From Amycolatopsis balhimycina FH 1894 (GTDB lineage Bacteria > Actinomycetota > Actinomycetes > Mycobacteriales > Pseudonocardiaceae): a stretch of 64,000 bases of DNA. The position numbers were made by a program, and so were the translations under genes. The stretch lies in NCBI RefSeq assembly GCF_000384295.1, contig NZ_KB913037.1:8433533-8497532 (forward strand). The letters are read 5' to 3'. Shown here piece by piece: positions 43,886-52,358 of the stretch. The notes below the pieces were generated by a model. That model ran no database searches. It was not told the origin of the DNA and saw only the letters and a program-made list of their open reading frames with translations. Positions within the stretch are counted from its first letter, which is position 1. Each line of letters opens with the position of its first letter.

Positions 43886-45409
43886 TTATTGACCCGGCTG
43901 AAGCGTGGCGACCGGGCAGGTCGGCGCGACGTTCCAGCGGTTGCCGGTCGAGACGATCGACGGCGGGAAGCCGCCCGGCGCGCGTTGTGAGCACTGCAGT
44001 GAGCGGGTGGCGCCGCGCGACGCGTTGAGCGCGACCGTGACCCCGCCGAACGCCTCGGGCCGCGAGTCGAGCCGGACCGCCGCGAAGTACGGACTCGCGC
44101 CGGTCACCGTGTTGCCCGTGATCATCGCGTCCTCGATCGGCCCGGTGATGCCCTGCAGCGTGATTCCGGAGCCGTCGGGGGCGGCTTCGGTGAACGTGAT
44201 GTCGTTGTCGCGAATGCCGATCTCGTGCACCGAATCGCCGTAGATGCCGTCCGCGTTGCCGTCCGCGACGATCGTGTTGCCGGTCACCGTCACCTGGGCC
44301 GGGATCCCGCCGCTGTGCGGCGTGATCCGGATGCCCGGACCGGACACGCCGTGCCGCCGGATGACGTTGCCGGTGATCTTGTCGCGGGTGGCGACGTTCT
44401 GCGAGTCGATGACCCCGCCGCCCGTGCCCGCCGTGACGTCGAACGTGTTGCCGGCGACGACGACATCCTCGGTCCGGTAGAGAGCGAGTCCCTTGCCGCT
44501 GAAGGTGTTCCCGGTGATCGTCGCGTGCCGGTAGGTCGACAGCGCGGCACTGGACGTCACCGTCGAATCGGCGAAGGAGTTGCCCTCCAGGCGCAGGCCG
44601 TCGTCCCAGTCGCCCCCGGTGGCCTCCGCGTCGAAGGCGGTGTCGCCGATCTGCTCGCCGAAGTGGTTTCCCACTACCGCCAGCGAGAACACGTTGCGCT
44701 GCACGCCGACCCCGGAGCGCGCGCAGCTGACGAACGAGCCGCCCGAGATCGTCACGCGCTTGACCGCCGTGGCCGGCGTGTTGCCGAGCAGCCGGATACA
44801 GTCGCCCTTGCGCGCACCCGGCGTCGGCGGATGAGCGAAGACGACGTCCCGCACCGTGACGTCCGTGACCGGCATCGAGCAGGTTCCGTTCGCGGTCGTG
44901 CACACGCCGGAGCCGATCGCGATCGCATGGGTCTGCTCGTCGGTGTTGGTCGCCGCCGAGGTGTCGATCTTGAGCCGCTCCACGGTGATATCGCTCGCCC
45001 CCGGGTCGAGCGATATCACCGAGACCGCACCGGCCTGCTGGTCTCCGGCCAGTTCGAGCACCGTGCCCGGCCCGGTGCCGCTGACCGTCACGTGCGCTCC
45101 GTGCGTGGACAGCGCCGCGAACCGGTCGTAGGAACCCACGGGTGCGCGGGTCACCCGCCAGCGCCCGCTGCCCAGGCACACGGTGCCGCCGCCCGCGGCG
45201 CTCGCCGCGTCGATGGCGGCCTGGACGGGCACCCGGTCGTCCCCGCCGTCGTCCGGCACGGCACCGAAGGCCACGGGATCGAAACAGCCGCCGGCCCCCG
45301 AGCCGGCCTTGGACCCGGCCGCGTGGACGGCGACCGCCGTCCCGATCGACACCGTGGCGATCGCCATGGTCACCAGCAACACCCGCCGTTTACTCCGGTT
45401 CACGCGCAC
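43886..45409 (-). CDS. Secreted right-handed parallel beta-helix protein
   Basis: 507 residues with a GTG start. An N-terminal signal peptide (VLLVTMAIATVSIGTAVAVH, then AAGS) is followed by a pectate-lyase/GH28-type opening (FDPVAFGAVPDDGGDDRVPV, QAAIDAASAAGGGTV) and many beta-helix coils with asparagine ladders (ITGNTFSGKG, VAGNTFDVTAG, ITGNVIRRHG, VTGNTIVADG, ITGNTVTGAS). Such proteins bind or cleave polysaccharides. The catalytic aspartates of polygalacturonases cannot be placed with confidence. Monocistronic. Confidence 0.85.
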   Translation of the reverse strand: MRVNRSKRRVLLVTMAIATVSIGTAVAVHAAGSKAGSGAGGCFDPVAFGAVPDDGGDDRVPVQAAIDAASAAGGGTVCLGSGRWRVTRAPVGSYDRFAALSTHGAHVTVSGTGPGTVLELAGDQQAGAVSVISLDPGASDITVERLKIDTSAATNTDEQTHAIAIGSGVCTTANGTCSMPVTDVTVRDVVFAHPPTPGARKGDCIRLLGNTPATAVKRVTISGGSFVSCARSGVGVQRNVFSLAVVGNHFGEQIGDTAFDAEATGGDWDDGLRLEGNSFADSTVTSSAALSTYRHATITGNTFSGKGLALYRTEDVVVAGNTFDVTAGTGGGVIDSQNVATRDKITGNVIRRHGVSGPGIRITPHSGGIPAQVTVTGNTIVADGNADGIYGDSVHEIGIRDNDITFTEAAPDGSGITLQGITGPIEDAMITGNTVTGASPYFAAVRLDSRPEAFGGVTVALNASRGATRSLQCSQRAPGGFPPSIVSTGNRWNVAPTCPVATLQPGQ

Positions 45410-45572
45410 TCCCGTTCCTGAAAGGGATCACCGAAGGAGGAGCCGCACACCGTGTCCCGGCAGGTCACGCGGCCGGCGTCGTCCATGGGGTCACCATCGC
45501 AGGGCCCGGCGACAATCCGTCGACAGTCCGTCGACGGACCATCCCGTGACGCCCGTCTGCGCCGGCACGAAG

Positions 45573-45607
45573 GAGGCCTCCGGCGCAGTCGCTGCGCCGG
45601 AGGCCTC
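45573..45607. terminator. Perfect 16-bp hairpin after the L,D-transpeptidase gene
   Basis: GAGGCCTCCGGCGCAG (45573-45588) is exactly inverted at 45592-45607 around a TCG loop, 20 bp beyond the L,D-transpeptidase stop codon. It should end that leftward transcript. Confidence 0.75.
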
Positions 45608-45626
45608 TTTGACAGGGAAGGGGGAA

Positions 45627-46853
45627 TCAGCCGTGCAGGGCGCTGCCGGCCTGCCAGGCGGTCCAGCTGATGGCCCAGTCGCCGTGGCCGTTGTTGATGG
45701 TCAGCTGCGGGCCGCCCGAGTTGGTGACCTCGACCACGTCACCGACGTTGAAATTGTCGAAGAACCACTTGGCGTTCTCGGTGTTCATGTTGAGGCAGCC
45801 GTTGGAGACGTTGGCGCTGCCCTGCACACCGACCGTCTTCAGGTTCTCGTGCAGGTATTCGCCGTCGTTGGAGATCCGGACGTTCCAGTTCTCCGGCGCG
45901 CTGTAGTAGCCGGGGTCGCCTTCGCACACGCCGTAGGTGCAGGAGTCCATGATCTTGTGTTCTTCCTTCCCCAGCACGGTGTGCGTGCCGTTGAAGGTCG
46001 GCGTCGGGCCCCGCGGCGGGGTGTCGGCGGTCTTGCCCATGCTGGTCGGCGCGGTCTTCACCAGCTGCCCGTTGTGGAACGCCTTGATCTGGTGCGTAGT
46101 GCCGTCCGCCTTGGCGATCCAGGAGTCGTGCACCTTGTAGGTGGCCGAGACGTCCTGCCCGCCGTAGACCTCGCCCCCGATCGGCATGCCGAAGGTCGTG
46201 GTCTCGAGCTTCACGGTCGAGCCGGCCTTCCAGTAGTCCTTCGGCCGGAAGTGCGCTTCGCGCTTGCTCACCCAGTACCAGCTGCCGCCCTGGTCCGGCG
46301 AGGACGTCACCTTGAAGGACTTCTCCGCGGTGGCCTTGTCGGTGATGTCATGATCGAACTTCAGTCCGATGATCAGGCCGACGCCGACATCGCTCGACGC
46401 CGGCTGGAACAGCGCCGGAGTGGCGACCCCGGACGGCTTGAGCGTGTGCACCTCCGCGCGCTGCTCACTCGCCGCACCCGCCTGGTTCACCGCGGTGGCG
46501 ACCACTTGGTAGGTGGACCCGTACCGGAGCCGATCCTTGCTGGTCCAGGTCGTCTTGTCCGGCGAGAGATCGCCCTTGACGCCGTTGCCGGTCTGCGGGT
46601 TCGTCACCGCGACCGCCTGCAACGTGCCACCCGACGCTTTGACGACGATCGGGTCCTTCGGGCTCAGCTGCTCCCCACCCGCGGGAAGGAACGCCACCGT
46701 CGCGGCCGGTACACCGGGGGTTGTCGCCGTCCCGGCCGCTTCGGCCACTCCGACCGGTAGCGCGGCCCCCACGGTCTCGGACTGTCCACTACACGCTGCC
46801 AGCACCAAGGCCACCAGGCCGAGCCCGGCTATGCGGATCACTCTCACGATCAT
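45627..46853 (-). CDS. Lipoprotein L,D-transpeptidase (YkuD family)
   Basis: 408 residues from the ATG at 46853; the frame is open further upstream but the signal sequence begins here (MIVRVIRIAGLGLVALVLAA). Lipobox LAAC puts the lipidated Cys at about residue 21. Two beta domains follow (about 50-150 and 150-250, Ig-like and the DHDITDKATAEKSF region typical of mycobacterial Ldt proteins), then the YkuD domain with the nucleophile Cys353 in SNGCLNM and the His in HENLKTVGVQGS. It makes 3-3 crosslinks in peptidoglycan on the outer face of the membrane. Confidence 0.95.
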   Translation of the reverse strand: MIVRVIRIAGLGLVALVLAACSGQSETVGAALPVGVAEAAGTATTPGVPAATVAFLPAGGEQLSPKDPIVVKASGGTLQAVAVTNPQTGNGVKGDLSPDKTTWTSKDRLRYGSTYQVVATAVNQAGAASEQRAEVHTLKPSGVATPALFQPASSDVGVGLIIGLKFDHDITDKATAEKSFKVTSSPDQGGSWYWVSKREAHFRPKDYWKAGSTVKLETTTFGMPIGGEVYGGQDVSATYKVHDSWIAKADGTTHQIKAFHNGQLVKTAPTSMGKTADTPPRGPTPTFNGTHTVLGKEEHKIMDSCTYGVCEGDPGYYSAPENWNVRISNDGEYLHENLKTVGVQGSANVSNGCLNMNTENAKWFFDNFNVGDVVEVTNSGGPQLTINNGHGDWAISWTAWQAGSALHG

Positions 46854-47008
46854 CAGACGTTCGACCCGGCCCGGAGTTGCGTAACGATCCGATCTCTCGA
46901 GGACCGTGGACGCACCGCGGGTGAAGTGACAGACAGGAGTACCGAACGGACGCCGCGTTACCGCGGCGACCTGCCGCCGGGGCGGTAGCGTTCCCGGTAG
47001 GGGCCCGT

Positions 47009-47497
47009 TCAGCTGGGGTTGATCCTTCGGTCCAGTTTCCGGAAGGCGCCGAACAGATAGCACACGGTCGTCGCGGTCAGGAGCATGCGGAACACGTTGA
47101 GGATGTTCCACTGCCAGGCGGCGGAGTGCAGACTGCCCGGCTGCGCGAGTGCGTCCGTGCTGAACATGTGCGGGAGCACGGCTGCGACGATGTAGCCGGT
47201 GAGCGCGGCCAGGGCCACGGCGGACTGCCCGGCGCGCCGGTAGCCGCGCGCCAGTTCGCCGTCTCGGTTGCGCCACCACAGCACCCAGACCAGCATGATG
47301 GCGATCTGGGTGACCGGCACGAAGTAGAGGGTGGGTCCGGTGGCAGAGAAGAACTCGTGCAGCCTGGTGAACTGGGATGGGCTGTCACGGACCCAGTTCG
47401 GCGAGAAGACCACTGCCTCGTAGAGGTTGCCGAACAGCCAGTAGGCCATCCCGATCAGGGCCGCCAATGTCAGGCGGTGCTGCCGTGAGGTCTTCAT
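47009..47497 (-). CDS. Four-helix membrane protein of unknown function
   Basis: 162 residues; ATG at 47497 with GCAGGAGTG upstream. Four hydrophobic helices (LAALIGMAYWLFGNLYEAVV; TLYFVPVTQIAIMLVWVLWW; VALAALTGYIVAAVLPHMF; ILNVFRMLLTATTVCYLFGA). The plan resembles DUF1772-type anthrone oxygenase-like membrane proteins, but no motif proves this. It starts 1 bp after the MarR stop, so the MarR gene and it form an operon. Confidence 0.75.
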   Translation of the reverse strand: MKTSRQHRLTLAALIGMAYWLFGNLYEAVVFSPNWVRDSPSQFTRLHEFFSATGPTLYFVPVTQIAIMLVWVLWWRNRDGELARGYRRAGQSAVALAALTGYIVAAVLPHMFSTDALAQPGSLHSAAWQWNILNVFRMLLTATTVCYLFGAFRKLDRRINPS

Positions 47498-47498
47498 G

Positions 47499-47963
47499 TC
47501 ACTCCTGCGCGGGCGGCCGGTCGACCAGCTTGGCGAGCAACTCGTGGAACACACGCCGCTCGGCCGACGTGAGTGGGGCGAAGAACTCGTCAGTGGCGCT
47601 TCGGCTGACCTTCTCGGCGGCCCTGATCCGGTTCCGGCCGGCGGGAAGGAGGTGCACCTCGACCGCGCGACGGTCGGTGGGATGCGGCATCCGCCGAGCC
47701 AATGCCATCGTCTCGAGGTCGTTGATCAGCGACACCATGACCGGCTTGAAGACACCGAGGTGTTCGCTGAGCCGCGACTGCACCATCGGCCCGTCCTGCA
47801 ACAGGATGAGCACGCCGAGATGGTGGGCCTTGAGGTCGACCGACAGCAGCGCCCGGCCGTAGTGTTCGGCTCCGCTCGCGGCTACCCACGCGAGCAGGAA
47901 CCCCGTCCATCGGCGCAGCCGGGCGGGCGGGACACCCTCTCGCGGCAGATCGTTACGGTTCAT
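47499..47963 (-). CDS. MarR-family regulator
   Basis: 154 residues. Winged helix at about 48-120 (HHLGVLILLQDGPMVQSRLS, EHLGVFKPVMVSLINDLETM, wing RRMPHPTDRRAVEVHLLPAG). The ATG at 47963 has no clear ribosome site; the preceding sequence is A/T-rich (GTCAATAACATT), so the mRNA may be almost leaderless, or a later start is used. It heads the operon with the four-helix membrane protein, its likely target. Confidence 0.9.
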   Translation of the reverse strand: MNRNDLPREGVPPARLRRWTGFLLAWVAASGAEHYGRALLSVDLKAHHLGVLILLQDGPMVQSRLSEHLGVFKPVMVSLINDLETMALARRMPHPTDRRAVEVHLLPAGRNRIRAAEKVSRSATDEFFAPLTSAERRVFHELLAKLVDRPPAQE

Positions 47964-47985
47964 AATGTTATTGACTTTAACGTTC
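47964..47985. promoter_or_regulatory. A/T-rich imperfect palindrome at the MarR start
   Basis: GTTATTGACTTTAAC (47967-47981) is an imperfect palindrome (GTTAnnG-n-CnnTAAC) that extends one to two bases each side. It lies immediately upstream of the MarR start codon and is strikingly A/T-rich for this genome. Likely autoregulatory operator and promoter. Confidence 0.5.
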
Positions 47986-48076
47986 TTTGGCGGCCTGGTC
48001 CAGTCGAATCCGAACTGCGGCGCTCGCGTCCGCCGAAGCCGGCGACCGATCGGCGGCCCCGAGGAGCCGGCTGCCG

Positions 48077-48853
48077 CTACGGCGACGGCGGGTGAGCGCG
48101 GGGCGCGGATGCCGTGGCGAGGACACGTCGCAATCCGTCGAAGTTCGCCAGGACTCGTCGTGCCTCGTCCTGCATCGACTGCAGGGCAAGATCATCGCCG
48201 GCGTCGAGGGTGAGGGCCTCCCGCCACAGCGTTTCCTCGGCCCGATGCCACTCCGGTTTGCCGGTGACCTCGATGTCCCCGAATCCGGCGCGCGGCAGTT
48301 GCCTGAGCAGATCCACTTGCCGCATCCGTGGTGACAGCCGCTCGTCGGTGGCGTCCAGGGCTTCCCAGCAGGTGATGACCAAACGTCCGCCGGGCCGCAG
48401 AACTCGACGGCATTCGCGCAAAGCGTCCGGCTTCGAGTCGGCGAACTGTATGGAGTCGACGATGAGCACCGCGTCGACCGACGCCGTACTCAGTCCCGTG
48501 GCGGTCAGCTCACCCACTTGGAAGCCGGCTTGATCCGCCAGCCCGAGCGCCTGTGCCCGACGCTGAGCGTGGTCGATCGCCACCGCCGAAAAGTCCACTC
48601 CGACGACCCGGGAACCGCTGCGCCGCGCAATCTCCAGCCCGTACCCGCCACGGCCGCACGCCAGATCCAGCACGACCTGCCCGGCACGCAGGCCGAGCGC
48701 CGTCACCACCTCGTCGAGTCCGGCTCCGCTCAGCAGGCTCGTGGACTGCGGGTCCGGCGGAAGATCGAGCACGCGCCGGACCAGCTCATCGGCGACCGGT
48801 GACTCGCTCCGATCCGCATACCAGCGGTCGAAGTCCGCGGCACTCCTCGTCAT
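48077..48853 (-). CDS. SAM-dependent methyltransferase (class I)
   Basis: 258 residues. SAM-binding motif I VVLDLACGRGGYGLEIARRS near 60-79, motif II VVGVDFSAVAIDHAQRR, post-motif DAVLIVDSIQFADSKPDALR and RRVLRPGGRLVITCWEALD. It belongs to the Methyltransf_11-type group; substrate unknown. Its start overlaps the stop of the MarR gene (48850-48853), so the two are co-transcribed. Confidence 0.92.
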   Translation of the reverse strand: MTRSAADFDRWYADRSESPVADELVRRVLDLPPDPQSTSLLSGAGLDEVVTALGLRAGQVVLDLACGRGGYGLEIARRSGSRVVGVDFSAVAIDHAQRRAQALGLADQAGFQVGELTATGLSTASVDAVLIVDSIQFADSKPDALRECRRVLRPGGRLVITCWEALDATDERLSPRMRQVDLLRQLPRAGFGDIEVTGKPEWHRAEETLWREALTLDAGDDLALQSMQDEARRVLANFDGLRRVLATASAPRAHPPSP

Positions 48854-49344
48854 GCCCGGCGGCGGGGCGCCGCCGAGCGAGGTGGCGTCGAGCGCATGTG
48901 GTCGCGTACCGGCGCCAGCAGGCCGGCGAGGGTCTTGACGTCGTCGCGCGAGAGTGGCTCGAACAGCAGGCCGCTGACCACCTCGATGTGTCCGGGCAGC
49001 ACCCTCGCGAGGAGCGCGCGCCCGGCGTCGGTGATGGTGACCGTGGTGCTCCGCTCGTCGTCCGGGGAAGGGGCGCGCGTCACCAGACCCGCGTTCTCGA
49101 GCAGGCCCGCCTGGTAGGTCAGGCCGCTGCGGCTGTAGACGACGCCGTCGGCCAGGTCGGTCATGCGGTGGCTGCCGGTCGGGGAGTCGCCGAGCCGGGC
49201 CAGCAGCTGGAACTGCACGTAGCTGAGATCGCCGGCCTCGCGCAGCTGCCGCTCGACCGCGTGCCGGAGCAGGCTGGTCACCTCGATGAGGTCGAAGTAG
49301 GCGCCGAGCTGCACGGGGTCGAGCGACGGCGGTGCGTCAGTCAT
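48850..49344 (-). CDS. MarR-family regulator of the GAATTC-palindrome regulon
   Basis: 164 residues. Winged helix at about 35-115 (LSYVQFQLLARLGDSPTGSH, MTDLADGVVYSRSGLTYQAG, wing TRAPSPDDERSTTVTITDAG). Coupled to the methyltransferase gene. The palindrome GCTTTGAATTCGAAGG sits 15 bp upstream of its start, and two more copies precede the alcohol dehydrogenase gene at 50482, so it probably controls itself, the methyltransferase and that dehydrogenase (inference). Confidence 0.92.
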   Translation of the reverse strand: MTDAPPSLDPVQLGAYFDLIEVTSLLRHAVERQLREAGDLSYVQFQLLARLGDSPTGSHRMTDLADGVVYSRSGLTYQAGLLENAGLVTRAPSPDDERSTTVTITDAGRALLARVLPGHIEVVSGLLFEPLSRDDVKTLAGLLAPVRDHMRSTPPRSAAPRRRA

Positions 49345-49358
49345 GACCGGAGTCTACT

Positions 49359-49374
49359 GCTTTGAATTCGAAGG
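49359..49374. promoter_or_regulatory. GAATTC palindrome, copy 1 (MarR promoter)
   Basis: GCTTTGAATTCGAAGG: 16 bp, near-palindromic, 15 bp upstream of the MarR start at 49344. Shares TTGAATTCGAAG with copies 2 and 3. Confidence 0.65.
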
Positions 49375-49415
49375 GGTCGCCGAAAGCGGGCACCTCGCTG
49401 GTGCAGACTTGCACC

Positions 49416-50285
49416 ATGTCCTTGTCCGATCTCGGCACGGCGGTCCGCTGGTTGCGCGAACACACCGAGCCCACCGCCGCCGGGCTGCCGGCCGGCGGGC
49501 TTCGGAACACCGGGCGGCGGGTCCGTGGACTGCGGCGGGAGGAGCTTGCCGAGCTCGCCGGGGTGTCCGCGGACTACATACGGCGGTTGGAGCAGGGACG
49601 GCGTCACCCGTCGGCCGGTGTGGTGACCGCCATCGCCCGCGCGTTGCGGGTCGGCCGGGCGGACTACGAGCGGCTCTGCGCCCTCGCCGGGTATGCGGCG
49701 GTCGACGGGCAGGTGCCGCGCGAAGCCGGGGCTGCGGCGATACGGCTGCTGGACCGGTTCGACGACACCCCCGCCTTCCTGGCCGACGCGGCGTGGAACG
49801 TCATCGCCGTCAACGGCGCGTGGATGGCGCTCGGAGGCGGCGCGGCGACCGGGTCCGCCCGTGACTGGAACATCGCGTGGCGCACGTTCTGCGACGCCCG
49901 CGGGGAAATCGAGCGAACCGAGGAGCACCAGGCCGGTTTCCGGGCCGTGCTCGCCGCCCGGCTGCGTGACACGTTCCTGCGCTACCCGGCTGATGCGTCG
50001 CTCGCCGAGCTGGTCGACGAGCTGCGGAGCAGCAGCCGCCCGTTCGACACCCTGTGGCGCACCCCGAAAACGGTCTCCGCCTACGAGAACCGTGCTGTGT
50101 TCCGCCATCCGGACGGTGGCGACATCGCGCTCGACGGCACCCTGCTCGAGATTCCCGGTGACGACCTGATGGCGGTGGTCCTCACCGCGGCACCGGACTC
50201 GGCCGACGCGGCCCGGCTCGGCGAGGTCGTCCGCGCCGCCGGTCAGCCGGCTGTGGTCAGGGTGGGCCAAACCGGCCCAGGCTGA
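49416..50285 (+). CDS. XRE-family regulator with MmyB-like ligand domain
   Basis: 289 residues from the ATG at 49416. An HTH at about 30-85 (VRGLRREELAELAGVSADYI, then RRLEQGRRHPSAGVVTAIAR) with the family signature RRLEQGR, followed by an MmyB-like PAS-type domain (about 105-280) with FLADAAWNVIAVNGAWMALG, WRTFCDA, FDTLWRT and the DLMAVVLTAAPDS ending. Such regulators often control a neighbouring reductase or dehydrogenase, which fits the gene at 50482. Confidence 0.93.
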   Translation: MSLSDLGTAVRWLREHTEPTAAGLPAGGLRNTGRRVRGLRREELAELAGVSADYIRRLEQGRRHPSAGVVTAIARALRVGRADYERLCALAGYAAVDGQVPREAGAAAIRLLDRFDDTPAFLADAAWNVIAVNGAWMALGGGAATGSARDWNIAWRTFCDARGEIERTEEHQAGFRAVLAARLRDTFLRYPADASLAELVDELRSSSRPFDTLWRTPKTVSAYENRAVFRHPDGGDIALDGTLLEIPGDDLMAVVLTAAPDSADAARLGEVVRAAGQPAVVRVGQTGPG

Positions 50286-50397
50286 CCGGGCCCGCGACCA
50301 CGATCCTGAAGTCCAGGTGGATCAAGGGAACCTTCGGCGCGCCCTCCTGCTTGCGGCCGCGGCGCCGCACCGCTGCCGGTGGTGACCGACCTCACTT

Positions 50398-50413
50398 GCT
50401 CCGAATTCGAAGC
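50398..50413. promoter_or_regulatory. GAATTC palindrome, copy 2 (dehydrogenase promoter)
   Basis: GCTCCGAATTCGAAGC, one mismatch from the perfect palindrome of copy 3, 69 bp upstream of the dehydrogenase start. Spacing to copy 3 is 38 bp start to start, close to four helical turns, so both could be bound on one face. Confidence 0.7.
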
Positions 50414-50435
50414 AGCAGTACGGTAATCCGCAGTT

Positions 50436-50451
50436 GCTTCGAATTCGAAGC
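50436..50451. promoter_or_regulatory. GAATTC palindrome, copy 3 (dehydrogenase promoter)
   Basis: GCTTCGAATTCGAAGC is a perfect 16-bp palindrome 31 bp upstream of the dehydrogenase ATG, ideally placed to block transcription. Likely operator of the MarR protein at 48850-49344. Confidence 0.75.
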
Positions 50452-50481
50452 GAGCTGGACTCAGTGAAGGTGAGAACTCCG

Positions 50482-51426
50482 ATGAAGGCAGTGCGTTTCC
50501 ACGAGTACGGCGGCCCCGGCGTCCTGCGCTACGAGGACGTGGAACAGCCCGTCCCCGGAGCCGGGCAGGTCCGGATCCGGGTCGCCGCGACGTCGTTCAA
50601 CTCGGTCGACGGCAACATCCGCGGTGGCTTCATGCAGGGCCCGATCCCGGTGGTGCTGCCGCACACGCCCGGCATCGACGTCGCCGGCACGGTCGACGCG
50701 CTGGGCGAAGGCGTGGACGGCCTCGAGGTCGGCGACGAGGTCATCGGCTTCCTGCCGATGGACAAGCCCGGCGCTGCGGCGGAGTACGTCCTCGCACCGG
50801 CCGAGGTCCTGACGACGGCGCCCAAGAGCGTCCCGCTGTCCGACGCGGCCGCGCTGCCACTGGTGGGGCTCACCGCGTACCAGGCGCTGTTCGACCACGC
50901 CAAGCTGACGGCCGGGCAACGTGTGCTGATCAACGGCGCCGGTGGCGCGGTCGGCGGCTACGCCGTGCAGCTGGCCAAGGGCGCCGGCGCCCACGTCATC
51001 GCCACGGCGAGCCCGCGCAGCGGCGAAGCGGTCAAGTCGGCCGGCGCCGACGAAGTCATCGACCACACGACCAGCGGGGTGACCGCGGCGGTGACCGAGC
51101 AGGTCGACGTCGTGCTCAACCTCGCACCGGTCGACCCGGCGGATTTGGGCGCGCTGGCCACGCTGGTCCGGCCGGGCGGTGTCGTGGTGAACACGACGGT
51201 GTGGATGCCCGCGCCCGCCGACGAGGACCGCGGAGTGCGCGGCGTCAACCTGTTCGTCCGCAGCGACGCCGGACAGCTGGCGCAGCTGGTAGCCCTGGTC
51301 GACAGCGGCGAGCTGCGCGTCGACGTCGCCGAACGGGTGCCGATGCCCGAGCTGCCGGCGCTGCACGCACGGGCCGCCGACGGCGCGGTGCACGGCAAGG
51401 TGGTCGTCGTCCCGGCCACGGCCTGA
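50482..51426 (+). CDS. Quinone reductase-like NADP-dependent oxidoreductase (MDR family)
   Basis: 314 residues from the ATG at 50482 (AAGGTGAGA upstream). GroES-like domain 1-120 (MKAVRFHEYGGPGVLRYEDV, FNSVDGNIRGGF, LPHTPGIDVAGTVDALGEGV) and NADP-binding domain with VLINGAGGAVGGYAVQLAKG. The zinc-ligand cysteines of alcohol dehydrogenases are absent, so it is a quinone oxidoreductase-type member. Two GAATTC palindromes in its promoter suggest MarR control in response to a small electrophile. Confidence 0.93.
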   Translation: MKAVRFHEYGGPGVLRYEDVEQPVPGAGQVRIRVAATSFNSVDGNIRGGFMQGPIPVVLPHTPGIDVAGTVDALGEGVDGLEVGDEVIGFLPMDKPGAAAEYVLAPAEVLTTAPKSVPLSDAAALPLVGLTAYQALFDHAKLTAGQRVLINGAGGAVGGYAVQLAKGAGAHVIATASPRSGEAVKSAGADEVIDHTTSGVTAAVTEQVDVVLNLAPVDPADLGALATLVRPGGVVVNTTVWMPAPADEDRGVRGVNLFVRSDAGQLAQLVALVDSGELRVDVAERVPMPELPALHARAADGAVHGKVVVVPATA

Positions 51427-51701
51427 CACTTCCCGATCCGGAAAGGCCGGGGCCGGTCCCGCTGTCAGCCGGTTCCGGCCGACGTGTGGACGAGCGATCG
51501 CAGGGGCCCGCTCTGCTCGACAGCGGGGTGTCCGAGCGCTCCAGTCGTCTCGGCCGCGGGATGGCCTGCTACCAGCCCGGGTGGCAGGCCGGTGATCGCC
51601 GGTGTCAGTTCCTCGAAGGTGCGGCTTTCAACGCCACATCCAGCCGGGTGGCGGCGGCGCTGCCACAGATCAACACCCGGACAAGCCACGCCGCCGCAAG
51701 G

Positions 51702-52112
51702 TCAGTGGAGTCCGGTCAGGCGGGCCAGTGCGGCGAAGCCGTCGTCGGTGCCCGGCCAGCGGGCGCGGACGGCGTCGATTCCGGCGCGGCGGACGACACC
51801 GCGCAGGACGGCGGTGACGATGATGGCGTCGTCGGCGTAGCCGAGGACGGGGATGAAGTCGGGGACGAGGTCGATGGGGAGCGCGAGGTAGGCCAGCAGC
51901 AACCCGAGCCGGAGGCGGACGCCGCGGGGGAGCGTCTTGTCGGCGGCCAGGCGCCGGATGAGCCGGAGGACGTCGGGCAGGAGTCGCAGCGCTTCCCGCA
52001 GGAGCCCGCCGCGCGGCCGGATCACGAGCAGGGCCACGACCAGGACCAGCCAGGCCAGCAGCAACGCGGCGGCGACGCCGATGAGCAGGTCTCCCCAGAA
52101 CGAGCCGGTCAC
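51702..52112 (-). CDS. DUF1232 (YkvA-type) membrane protein
   Basis: 136 residues with a GTG start. One N-terminal membrane helix (LLIGVAAALLLAWLVLVVAL) and the DUF1232 signature LAYLALPIDLVPDFIPVLGY, then ADDAIIV near 92-118. Function of the family is unknown. Seven bp downstream of a 50-residue gene, probably co-transcribed. The 275 bp between it and the dehydrogenase at 51426 hold no gene I can support. Confidence 0.88.
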   Translation of the reverse strand: MTGSFWGDLLIGVAAALLLAWLVLVVALLVIRPRGGLLREALRLLPDVLRLIRRLAADKTLPRGVRLRLGLLLAYLALPIDLVPDFIPVLGYADDAIIVTAVLRGVVRRAGIDAVRARWPGTDDGFAALARLTGLH

Positions 52113-52119
52113 GGGTGTT

Positions 52120-52272
52120 TCACCGCCCCGGAACCGGGGCTTCGGCCCGCAGGGCGGCTTCTTCGAAGTCCAGGCGGTCGATCTGCTCGGCGAAGCGCAG
52201 GTGGGTTGCGGACGGCGGGTCCGCCTTCCGGCACCTTCCGCTCGACGTGGATGCCGGATCGGTCTCGCTCAT
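52120..52272 (-). CDS. 50-residue small protein upstream of DUF1232 gene
   Basis: ATG at 52272 with CGGAGG ten bases upstream, TGA at 52120-52122, 7 bp before the DUF1232 start. The product begins MSETDPASTSSGRCRKADPP and ends with an amphipathic helix THLRFAEQIDRLDFEEAALR followed by AEAPVPGR. Too short for most gene callers. Position and ribosome site favour a real gene; family unrecognised. Confidence 0.5.
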   Translation of the reverse strand: MSETDPASTSSGRCRKADPPSATHLRFAEQIDRLDFEEAALRAEAPVPGR

Positions 52273-52358
52273 CTGCCCGCGCCTCCGTCCGGGTCAGGGG
52301 AGAACCAGGCTATCGGCTGCACGCTCGGACATCCGTGGCCGGAAGCGGCTGCCCCTGA

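Noticed and set aside
51465..51689. 74-residue minus-strand frame between the quinone reductase and DUF1232 genes
   Set aside because: No ribosome site, no motif and atypical composition; I see no gene in this gap.
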